DNA from: an uncultured Clostridia bacterium
GTDB taxonomy: Bacteria; Bacillota; Clostridia; Oscillospirales; Acutalibacteraceae
Reading direction: 5' to 3'
Length of the DNA: 7,949 bases
Assembly: GCA_944382025.1 (NCBI GenBank)
Contig: CALWMQ010000008.1
Coordinates: 1-7,949 of the forward strand
Positions 1 to 5,144 of this stretch are shown one piece after another. The notes under the pieces were generated by a model. The model ran no database searches. It worked only from the letters and a program-made list of their open reading frames with translations, and was not told the origin of the DNA. Every line of letters begins with the position of its first letter. The stretch's first letter is position 1. The translations under genes and the position numbers were made by a program.

Positions 1-210
1 CTTGATCTGCACCAGCCGGGCGGCCATCTCCAGGAATTCGGTAGCAATGTCCAAATCCGTCTCCTGCATCCGGCGGATAGCCTCCATATATTGTTCCAGC
101 ACCTCCTGGATGGGGATATCATAAATATTCAGCTTATTTTTCTGTACCAAATAGAGAAGCAGATCCAATGGCCCCTCAAAATCCGGCAGTTTATAGGAAA
201 TAGCTTCCAT
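1..210 (-). CDS. scpA: Segregation and condensation protein A, N-terminal part (cut by window edge)
   Basis: The reverse strand from 210 down to 1 is open for exactly 70 codons with no stop. It begins MEAISYKLPDFEGPLDLLLY, and the FEGPLDLLLYL stretch is the hallmark N-terminus of ScpA, the kleisin subunit of the bacterial SMC-ScpA-ScpB condensin that compacts and segregates the chromosome. A later stretch (residues about 53-68, ATEFLEMAARL) is also typical, being part of the N-terminal helical region that contacts the SMC neck. The ATG at 208-210 has GGAG seven bases upstream. The gene starts 30 bp after the stop of the site-2 protease gene with no terminator between, so the two are probably co-transcribed from the promoter at 991-1019. 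About 180 more residues, and probably scpB, are expected to the left of the window. The family call is firm; only the N-terminal domain is visible. Confidence 0.93.
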   Translation of the reverse strand, partial: MEAISYKLPDFEGPLDLLLYLVQKNKLNIYDIPIQEVLEQYMEAIRRMQETDLDIATEFLEMAARLVQIK

Positions 211-240
211 GAACGATCTCCATCCTCAAACGTGTTGGCT

Positions 241-948
241 TCAAAATAGGTTGGGCATCCCAAACAGCAGGCAAAGCAGGCCTCCCATCCAGTGGCGCAG
301 ATAATACAGCGGCACATCCAGCGCTCCGATCAGCAGCAAGGCGAAAATCCCTATGGTGATATACTGGGAATACCGTTCCATCTGATACAGGATCCGGTCC
401 GGCAAGACCAATCCCAGGATCCGGGAACCATCCAGGGGCGGGATAGGCAAAAGATTGAATACCGCCAGTCCGATATTGACCCCGGCAAACACATTAATAA
501 ACATCATATAGGCGGCTTGAGCCAGACTGTTGCCCAAATAGATGCCGGCCGGCGTGACCACGGAACCGGTCAGCAGGACCACAACCCGAAAGACTGCCAC
601 CGACAGGGCGGCCATCAGCAGGTTGGAAACCGGCCCGGCCAAAGCGGTCAGCGCCATATCCCGTTTAGGCTTTCGAAAATTATACGGGTTTACCGGCACA
701 GGCTTGGCATAACCAATCCCTACCGTCAAAATCATAATGGCGCCGAAAACATCCAGATGTTTCAGAGGGTTCAGGGTCAGGCGTCCATTCCATTTGGCGG
801 TATTGTCCCCCAGTTTATGCGCCGCGAAGGCGTGGGCCCATTCGTGAACCGGCAGCATCACAAGCAGTACCACGGCATAACTGGTCAGAGCCATCAAAAT
901 ATCCAAAAAACTCAAGTGTCCCCGGCTGCTCCAAAGGGCGTACAACAT
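241..948 (-). CDS. Site-2 protease family intramembrane zinc metalloprotease (peptidase M50)
   Basis: A 235-residue, very hydrophobic protein. The zinc-binding HExxH motif is HEWAH at residues 35-39 inside the first long membrane segment. The third zinc ligand is probably D173 in NLLPIPPLDG (165-174), matching the LDG motif of M50 proteases. AGPVSN at 104-109 matches the conserved middle membrane segment. Hydrophobic stretches suggest about five to six membrane spans. There is no PDZ insert, which places it with the short YwhC-like S2P group rather than with RseP or SpoIVFB. Such enzymes cut substrates within the membrane; the substrate here is unknown, and no anti-sigma factor gene is adjacent. 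The ATG at 946-948 has a poorly placed ribosome site (AAGGA about 13 bases upstream), so a slightly internal start is possible. It is the first gene of an apparent operon with scpA. Confidence 0.88.
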   Translation of the reverse strand: MLYALWSSRGHLSFLDILMALTSYAVVLLVMLPVHEWAHAFAAHKLGDNTAKWNGRLTLNPLKHLDVFGAIMILTVGIGYAKPVPVNPYNFRKPKRDMALTALAGPVSNLLMAALSVAVFRVVVLLTGSVVTPAGIYLGNSLAQAAYMMFINVFAGVNIGLAVFNLLPIPPLDGSRILGLVLPDRILYQMERYSQYITIGIFALLLIGALDVPLYYLRHWMGGLLCLLFGMPNLF

Positions 949-990
949 ATCGTCTTCTTCATCCTTTTTATTTTTGGTATATCAATCTTT

Positions 991-1019
991 AGTATATCGT
1001 AACCAGGAAAAAAATACAA
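991..1019 (-). promoter_or_regulatory. Sigma-A-type promoter for the site-2 protease/scpA operon
   Basis: Read on the minus strand, TTGTAT (1014-1019) and TATACT (991-996) are separated by exactly 17 bp. The -10 box lies about 42 bp upstream of the protease start codon. A second TATACC-like sequence sits just downstream but has no matching -35. This is a motif match only. Confidence 0.65.
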
Positions 1020-1022
1020 GGT

Positions 1023-1039
1023 TATCCGCTGTATCCGCT
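1023..1039. repeat. Short tandem direct repeat (TATCCGCT x2) next to the protease promoter
   Basis: The octamer TATCCGCT occurs at 1023-1030 and again at 1032-1039, a 9-bp period. It lies a few bases upstream of the minus-strand -35 box at 1014-1019, a place where an operator or activator site could sit. No protein is known to bind it, and two copies could be chance. Confidence 0.4.
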
Positions 1040-1078
1040 TCAGAATTCAACTTTTTTTAACATCTGAGAAAAAAGTCC

Positions 1079-1107
1079 TTGCATTTTCCAGAGGAATCTG
1101 CTAATAT
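1079..1107 (+). promoter_or_regulatory. Sigma-A-type promoter for rpmB
   Basis: TTGCAT (1079-1084) and TAATAT (1102-1107) are 17 bp apart. Transcription would start near 1114, giving a leader of about 60 nt before the rpmB start codon. The promoter is divergent from that of the site-2 protease. Confidence 0.7.
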
Positions 1108-1126
1108 ATTTCTGTTGTTTTTCTAT

Positions 1127-1145
1127 CAGTAGGTTTTTCCTGCTG
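1127..1145 (+). promoter_or_regulatory. Hairpin in the rpmB mRNA leader
   Basis: CAGTAGG (1127-1133) and CCTGCTG (1139-1145) pair over seven bases, including one G-U, around a TTTTT loop. It sits in the leader 15 bases before the GGAGGT ribosome site and leaves that site free. It could affect mRNA stability or bind a regulator. No known ribosomal leader class is recognised. Confidence 0.4.
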
Positions 1146-1174
1146 GATGACGCTTTTAAAGGAGGTGCAGTAGG

Positions 1175-1363
1175 TTGGCAAAATGTGATATCTGCGGAAA
1201 AAGTGTTACCTTCGGTATCCAGGTCTCCCACTCCCACAGACGTTCTAACCGTTCTTGGAAGCCTAACATCAAAAGGGTTAAGGCTGTGGTTGGCGGATCC
1301 CCGAAGAGAATTTACGCCTGCACCCGTTGCCTGCGTTCCGGTAAAGTGACCCGTGCTGTGTAA
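1175..1363 (+). CDS. rpmB: 50S ribosomal protein bL28 (zinc-binding form)
   Basis: The 62-residue product begins MAKCDICGKSVTFGIQVSHS, the classic bL28 N-terminus. RSWKPNIKRVK (26-36) and the Arg/Lys-rich tail are also typical. Four cysteines in two CxxC pairs (C4/C7 and C49/C52) mark the zinc-ribbon (C+) version of the protein. The start codon is TTG at 1175-1177, chosen because a near-perfect AAAGGAGGT (1158-1166) lies eight bases upstream and because the Met-Ala-Lys start is what the family shows. bL28 is part of the large ribosomal subunit. It is a single-gene unit with its own promoter and a strong terminator just downstream. Confidence 0.96.
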   Translation: MAKCDICGKSVTFGIQVSHSHRRSNRSWKPNIKRVKAVVGGSPKRIYACTRCLRSGKVTRAV

Positions 1364-1378
1364 TGTCGCAAGATGATT

Positions 1379-1408
1379 AAGGGCCGTGCTGTACTGCACG
1401 GCCCTTTT
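1379..1408 (+). terminator. Rho-independent terminator of rpmB
   Basis: GGGCCGTGC (1381-1389) pairs perfectly with GCACGGCCC (1396-1404) around a six-base loop and is followed by TTTTGATTT. Two AA/TT pairs extend the stem. It starts 15 bp after the rpmB stop. Confidence 0.92.
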
Positions 1409-1491
1409 GATTTCTATGCGCTCCCCCGCGCCCCATAACCTACCCTTAACGGTTTTCTGAAATTACGCCGTGCCCCGCCCTCACATCTTCC

Positions 1492-1520
1492 TTGTGGATC
1501 GGGAAATTCTGGTGTATAAT
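1492..1520 (+). promoter_or_regulatory. Sigma-A-type promoter for the ppa-pncA-pncB cluster
   Basis: TTGTGG (1492-1497) and a perfect TATAAT (1515-1520) are 17 bp apart. Transcription would start near 1527, about 30 nt upstream of the ppa ATG. No operator such as an inverted repeat is evident around it, so regulation of the NAD salvage genes is not visible from sequence. Confidence 0.72.
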
Positions 1521-1557
1521 AGCGTTGAACAGCCTATCACGGAAGGATGAGATCTTC

Positions 1558-2094
1558 ATGAATATCTGGCATGACATCCCTGCCGAACGCATTCGGCCGG
1601 ACAATTTTACCGCGGTTATCGAGATCCCCAAAGGCGGAAAAAACAAATATGAAATGGATAAGGAAACCGGCCTCTTGCGCCTGGACCGTGTCCTGTATAC
1701 CGCTACCCATTATCCGGCCAATTACGGCTTTATCCCCCGCACCTACGCTGATGACGGGGATCCGCTGGATGTATTGGTCATGTGCCAGGAATCCATTGTC
1801 CCCATGACCCTGGTGCAGTGTTACCCCATTGGGGTCATCAAAATGGTGGATGACGCCTCCATCGACGAGAAGATTATTGCCGTCCCCTTTAAGGACCCTT
1901 CTCTCTCCTGCTATCAGGATATTTCCCAGCTCCCCAGTCACACCTTTGACGAAATTCAGCACTTCTTCACCGTGTATAAATCCCTGGAAGGGAAAAATAC
2001 TGTGGTTAAAGAAGCGTTAGGCCGTGAAGCGGCGTTGGAAATTATCGTCCACTGTATTGAAGAATATAAAAAATCGTATTGCGGAAAAAGATAA
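1558..2094 (+). CDS. ppa: Inorganic pyrophosphatase, family I
   Basis: A 178-residue soluble enzyme that hydrolyses pyrophosphate to two phosphates using Mg2+. The family signature is DGDPLD at 66-71, in which D66, D68 and D71 match the metal-binding aspartates. E22, K30 and Y56 in the EIPKGGKNKYE and YPANYGF stretches match other active-site residues, as do D103 and K105 in the DASIDEKIIAVP segment. Length and layout match the E. coli-type hexameric enzyme. I chose the ATG at 1558 because AAGGA lies ten bases upstream and the frame further upstream overlaps the promoter. Many Firmicutes use family II enzymes or membrane pyrophosphatases, so a family I gene here is useful to note. It is the first gene of a cluster with pncA and pncB, whose product PncB releases pyrophosphate. 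The next start is 24 bp downstream. Confidence 0.95.
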   Translation: MNIWHDIPAERIRPDNFTAVIEIPKGGKNKYEMDKETGLLRLDRVLYTATHYPANYGFIPRTYADDGDPLDVLVMCQESIVPMTLVQCYPIGVIKMVDDASIDEKIIAVPFKDPSLSCYQDISQLPSHTFDEIQHFFTVYKSLEGKNTVVKEALGREAALEIIVHCIEEYKKSYCGKR

Positions 2095-2118
2095 GATTGC
2101 CATGAGGAGGTATTGCAA

Positions 2119-2793
2119 ATGCGACTGCCGGAAAAAGATCTTCTGCTCCGCCAGGCCGCTCAGCATCTGGATCTATGGTACGATACGCTGGCGTCCTTGC
2201 CGGAGGTATTGGTGGACAGCCTTGATCCCTCATCCACCGCTCTCGTGATTGTGGATATGGTGAACGGATTTGCTCGAGAAGGTGCCATGTCCAGCCCACG
2301 TGTGGACAAACTAGTTGCTCCTATCGCGTCCCTGGCCTCCCGGTGCGCAGGCAGAGGAATAACGGTGCTGGCCTTTGCCGACTGCCATACTCCCGAGAGC
2401 CTGGAACTGGAAACCTACCCTCCCCATTGCCTGCGGGGAAGCGAAGAATCTCGGATCTGCGGGGAAATTCTGGAGGCTGCCCCTTCTATGACGGTGATTG
2501 AAAAAAATTCCACCGACGGGTTCCTGGAGCCCGCTTTTGAAGCCTGGCGGCGGGAACACGAAGGAATACGTACCTATGTGGTTGTGGGCGACTGCACCGA
2601 TATCTGTGTGCAGCAGTTCGTATTGTCCGCTAAGGCCTGGCACAATGCCCGGAACATGGCCCTGCGACTCATTGTGCCAGTGGATCTTGTGGATACCTTT
2701 GACACCACCGACCATCCTGCCCCTGTGTATAATCTGACAGCCCTGATAACCATGGCGGCAGCCGGCGCGGAACTGGCGGCCCATATGGATTGA
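2119..2793 (+). CDS. pncA: Isochorismatase-family cysteine hydrolase, probable nicotinamidase
   Basis: A 224-residue protein of the isochorismatase/nicotinamidase fold. The catalytic triad can be read as D46 (VIVDMVNGF), K129 (VIEKNSTDGF) and the nucleophile C163 (VVGDCTDICV). A metal site is suggested by D88 and H90 (ADCH) and H103 (YPPHCLRG), with a nearby glutamate as the likely extra ligand. This ligand set is typical of nicotinamidases and not of isochorismatases. The reaction would be nicotinamide to nicotinate plus ammonia. About 40 residues precede the core, as I recall for some clostridial relatives. The ATG at 2119 has GAGGAGG eight bases upstream; an in-frame TTG at 2113 lies too close to that site. 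Its position between ppa and pncB supports the nicotinamide substrate strongly. Other amidase substrates are possible on sequence alone. Confidence 0.82.
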   Translation: MRLPEKDLLLRQAAQHLDLWYDTLASLPEVLVDSLDPSSTALVIVDMVNGFAREGAMSSPRVDKLVAPIASLASRCAGRGITVLAFADCHTPESLELETYPPHCLRGSEESRICGEILEAAPSMTVIEKNSTDGFLEPAFEAWRREHEGIRTYVVVGDCTDICVQQFVLSAKAWHNARNMALRLIVPVDLVDTFDTTDHPAPVYNLTALITMAAAGAELAAHMD

Positions 2794-2812
2794 AAAAAGT
2801 GAGGAGAGCATT

Positions 2813-4261
2813 ATGAACGCCTACGGTGAAAAAAATCTGACTATGCTGACCGATTTTTACGAACTGACGATGGCTAATGGCTTTTTTGAAAATGGCCGCG
2901 GCAATCAAATCGCTTATTTCGATATGTTTTTCCGCCACGTCCCGGATGACGGAGGCCTAGCCATTATGGCCGGTGTGGAACAGGTCATCGACTATCTGAA
3001 AAACCTGTCCTTTTCCCCGGAGGATATTGCCTATCTCCGTGGTAAGGGGCTGTTCAGTGAGTCGTTTCTGGATTACCTGAGCCATTTTGAATTTGCCTGT
3101 GATGTCTGGGCGGTGCCGGAAGGGACGCCCATCTTCCCCCATGAACCCATTGTAACGGTACGCGGCCCAGTGGTACAGGCCCAGTTTATCGAAACCATGG
3201 TGTTGCTGGCGGTTAACCACCAATCCCTGATCGCTACCAAAGCGAACCGTATTGTCCGGGCGGCTCAAGGCCGGGCTGTCATGGAGTTTGGATCCAGACG
3301 GGCTCAGGGATATGATGGGGCCGTATACGGGGCAAGGGCGGCCTATATCGGCGGCTGCGTGGGAACCGCCTGCACCATTGCCGACCGGGAGTTCCAAATT
3401 CCTGCCCTTGGCACCATGGCTCACAGCTGGGTTCAATTGTTCGACAATGAGCTGGAAGCCTTCAAAACCTATGCCAAAGAGTATCCTGACTCCTGCACCC
3501 TGCTGGTAGATACCTACAACACATTGAAATCCGGTGTTCCCAATGCTATTAGGACTTTCAACGAGGTGCTGCTTCCTATGGGACGCCGTCCAAAAGGCAT
3601 CCGTATTGATTCCGGCGATATCACCTACTTGAGCAAAAAAGCGCGGAAAATGCTGGATGAGGCGGGATTTCCTGACTGCCAGATCTGCGCCTCCAATTCC
3701 CTGGACGAAAATATCATCCGGGATATGATCCAGCAAGGGGCCTGTGTGGATTCCTTCGGCGTTGGCGAACGGCTGATAACCGCCTCCAGCGACCCAGTGT
3801 TCGGCGGCGTGTATAAACTGGCGGCGGTCGAAGTGGAGGGAACCATTCTTCCACGCATCAAAGTCAGTGAAAACGTCACCAAAATTACCAACCCCTGCTT
3901 CAAAAAGCTGTGGCGTCTTTACGATCGGGAAACCGGCAAAGCGATTGCTGATGTCCTGACCCTCCACGATGAGATAATCGACGATACCAAGCCTTACGAG
4001 ATTTTCGATCCCGACCACATTTGGAAACGGAAAACCTTGGATAATTTTACCGCTGTCCCCTTGCAGAAGCAGCTTTTCAGTGCCGGGAAATGTGTATATC
4101 AGTCCCCATCCCTTCAGGAGATCCGGGAGTACTGCCGCCAGCAGATCGATACTATGTGGGACGAGGTGCTCCGTTTCGAAAACCCGCATGATTATTATGT
4201 TGACCTTTCCCAAAACCTGTGGGATGAAAAACAGCGGCTTCTTTCCGAATACAGCCGCTGA
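2813..4261 (+). CDS. pncB: Nicotinate phosphoribosyltransferase
   Basis: A 482-residue enzyme that joins nicotinate and PRPP to give nicotinate mononucleotide and pyrophosphate, with ATP hydrolysis, in NAD salvage. The N-terminal LLTDFYELTMANG-like stretch (11-23) is diagnostic of the family. FGSRRA (159-164) and GTMAHSW (200-206) carry substrate-binding residues, and H204 is the expected phosphorylated histidine. RIDSGD (264-269) and the glycine-rich FGVGERL (315-321) form the phosphoribosyl site. The C-terminal domain is present and the length fits the Gram-positive form of about 480-490 residues, longer than the E. coli enzyme. GAGGAG lies six bases before the ATG. The gene starts 19 bp after the pncA stop, so they are almost certainly co-transcribed. 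No terminator is seen after its stop before the next gene. Confidence 0.96.
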   Translation: MNAYGEKNLTMLTDFYELTMANGFFENGRGNQIAYFDMFFRHVPDDGGLAIMAGVEQVIDYLKNLSFSPEDIAYLRGKGLFSESFLDYLSHFEFACDVWAVPEGTPIFPHEPIVTVRGPVVQAQFIETMVLLAVNHQSLIATKANRIVRAAQGRAVMEFGSRRAQGYDGAVYGARAAYIGGCVGTACTIADREFQIPALGTMAHSWVQLFDNELEAFKTYAKEYPDSCTLLVDTYNTLKSGVPNAIRTFNEVLLPMGRRPKGIRIDSGDITYLSKKARKMLDEAGFPDCQICASNSLDENIIRDMIQQGACVDSFGVGERLITASSDPVFGGVYKLAAVEVEGTILPRIKVSENVTKITNPCFKKLWRLYDRETGKAIADVLTLHDEIIDDTKPYEIFDPDHIWKRKTLDNFTAVPLQKQLFSAGKCVYQSPSLQEIREYCRQQIDTMWDEVLRFENPHDYYVDLSQNLWDEKQRLLSEYSR

Positions 4262-4301
4262 CACCGCCGTTCACTGCCCAATTCCTGAGTCCGTCCATAG
4301 T

Positions 4302-4358
4302 TTGTTCAAGAAGTTGTTCATTCTTATTCACAAAATTTACACATAAAAATTGTATACT
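4302..4358 (+). promoter_or_regulatory. Putative promoter and direct-repeat operator of the winged-helix regulator
   Basis: A good -10 box, TATACT (4353-4358), has no convincing -35 partner. Instead TTGTTCA occurs at 4302-4308 and 4314-4320, followed by TTATTCA at 4324-4330, with steps of 12 and 10 bp. OmpR/PhoB-family regulators commonly bind tandem direct repeats about one helical turn apart, placed where the -35 would be. Autoregulation by the adjacent gene product is therefore possible, but this is inference from spacing only. Confidence 0.4.
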
Positions 4359-4389
4359 GGAGACGGATTTTAGAATGGAGGAATGGGCT

Positions 4390-4857
4390 ATGCCAAAATT
4401 GGTTTATGTTTACGGCGATGACAGCAAAATGCTGGATACCCTGGTAACCAGCCTGCGGAATAATGGGTATTCCCTGGAATATACCAATATCACTGATGAG
4501 CTGAGTACCGGAAATATTACGGCAGATATCGCTCTGATCTGTAAACCGGTAGCTCCCAGTTCCAAGCTGTCCATGGGAGGCCTGACGGTGGATCTGGATA
4601 ATATGTCGGCCTACACCGCCAATCAGGAAAGCATCCATTTTACCCCTACGGAATTCTCCATGCTGACTTATCTGATGAAAAACGCTTCCCGGGCAGTCCC
4701 CCGCAGTGAACTGCTGCCTACGGTCTGGGGATTCGAAAACGATTCCAATACCCGTGTGGCGGACGATACGGTCAAACGTTTACGTAAAAAGCTCCAGTCT
4801 ACCAACCTTTCTATTGAAACTATCTGGGGATACGGTTTTAAAATTCGAGAAAATTAA
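4390..4857 (+). CDS. OmpR/PhoB-type winged-helix regulator with a half receiver domain
   Basis: A 155-residue protein. Residues about 65-152 form a clear OmpR/PhoB winged-helix DNA-binding domain: HFTPTEFSMLTYLM (83-96), RSELLPTVWGF (105-115), the recognition helix around RVADDTVKRLRKKL (122-135), and the wing IWGYGFKI (145-152). The N-terminal 56 residues resemble only the first half of a receiver. A first strand ends in the acidic pair D10-D11, and a third strand ADIALIC has cysteine 51 where the phosphorylated aspartate would be. The later strands with the conserved Thr/Ser and Lys are absent. It cannot be phosphorylated in the usual way and has no histidine kinase beside it. The ATG at 4390 has GGAGG eight bases upstream and is preferred over the ATG at 4375. 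Targets are unknown; it may be co-transcribed with pncB. Confidence 0.85.
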   Translation: MPKLVYVYGDDSKMLDTLVTSLRNNGYSLEYTNITDELSTGNITADIALICKPVAPSSKLSMGGLTVDLDNMSAYTANQESIHFTPTEFSMLTYLMKNASRAVPRSELLPTVWGFENDSNTRVADDTVKRLRKKLQSTNLSIETIWGYGFKIREN

Positions 4858-4861
4858 AACG

Positions 4862-4896
4862 CTTCCGGGTTCCGTCAAAAGGCCCGGAAGTTTTTT
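4862..4896 (+). terminator. Rho-independent terminator after the winged-helix regulator
   Basis: CTTCCGGG (4862-4869) pairs with CCCGGAAG (4883-4890), followed by six Ts. It begins four bases after the regulator's stop and probably ends all transcripts coming from the ppa promoter as well. Confidence 0.9.
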
Positions 4897-4972
4897 ATGA
4901 TCCGGCCGTTTCCAGCAGTATCACAAATCAGAAAGGGATATGCAAATTCTTTCCGCAGCACGACAGACACGC

Positions 4973-5025
4973 AAGCCGGCGCTTTCCCCATGACTCTCTG
5001 TATGGGATAGCGCCGGCTTTTTGTG
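4973..5025 (+). terminator. Compound stem-loop, probable (bidirectional) terminator
   Basis: AAGCCGGCGC (4973-4982) pairs perfectly with GCGCCGGCTT (5010-5019). An inner hairpin, CCCAT (4987-4991) with ATGGG (5002-5006), sits inside the loop. CTTTTTGTGTTT follows on the plus strand. It lies between two convergent genes, after the regulator's own terminator and 118 bp past the oxidoreductase stop. On the minus strand the stem is equally strong but the T tract is short, so it works best for plus-strand transcripts. Confidence 0.7.
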
Positions 5026-5053
5026 TTTCATGTTGATAGGGTCCTTTGGCCCT

Positions 5054-5144
5054 TGCCTTTATACCGGGGCACATTCGCCACGATAGAGTGGAGTGAAGCG
5101 GCTGGCATGGATTGCCCCGGTATGACGCGACAGGCATCTTTTTT
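5054..5144. repeat. Long inverted repeat / structured element between convergent genes
   Basis: ATACCGGGGCA (5061-5071) has a perfect 11-base inverted copy, TGCCCCGGTAT, at 5113-5123. Inside it a smaller hairpin forms from CCAC (5078-5081) and GTGG, with GAA/TTC pairs further out. Outside it TGCCT (5054-5058) can pair with AGGCA (5132-5136), after which TC and six Ts follow on the plus strand (5139-5144). The folded unit is about 80 nt and begins at the oxidoreductase stop codon. It could be a terminator, a small structured RNA or a copy of a short interspersed repeat; the sequence does not decide. Confidence 0.55.

Noticed and set aside
292..1002. 236-codon plus-strand open frame opposite the site-2 protease
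   Set aside because: Rich in Gln, His and Arg with no domain; it is the mirror of a membrane-protein gene with clear HEWAH and LDG motifs.
1492..1557. Upstream in-frame TTG start for ppa
   Set aside because: It overlaps the -35 box of the predicted promoter; the ATG at 1558 has a ribosome site and matches family length.
2957..4264. 435-codon open frame on the minus strand opposite pncB
   Set aside because: It is fully antisense to a textbook pncB, has no recognisable domain and no ribosome site, and arises from the codon bias of the real gene.
4940..4993. Tiny open frame of 17 codons starting at ATG 4940
   Set aside because: The AAAGGG upstream is only two bases from the ATG, and the frame runs into a terminator stem.
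4928..5137. Possible Rieske-domain remnant downstream of the oxidoreductase on the minus strand
   Set aside because: I looked at the frames here for the CxH and CPCHG motifs of Rieske proteins and did not find them. The stretch is better explained by the inverted repeat and terminator.
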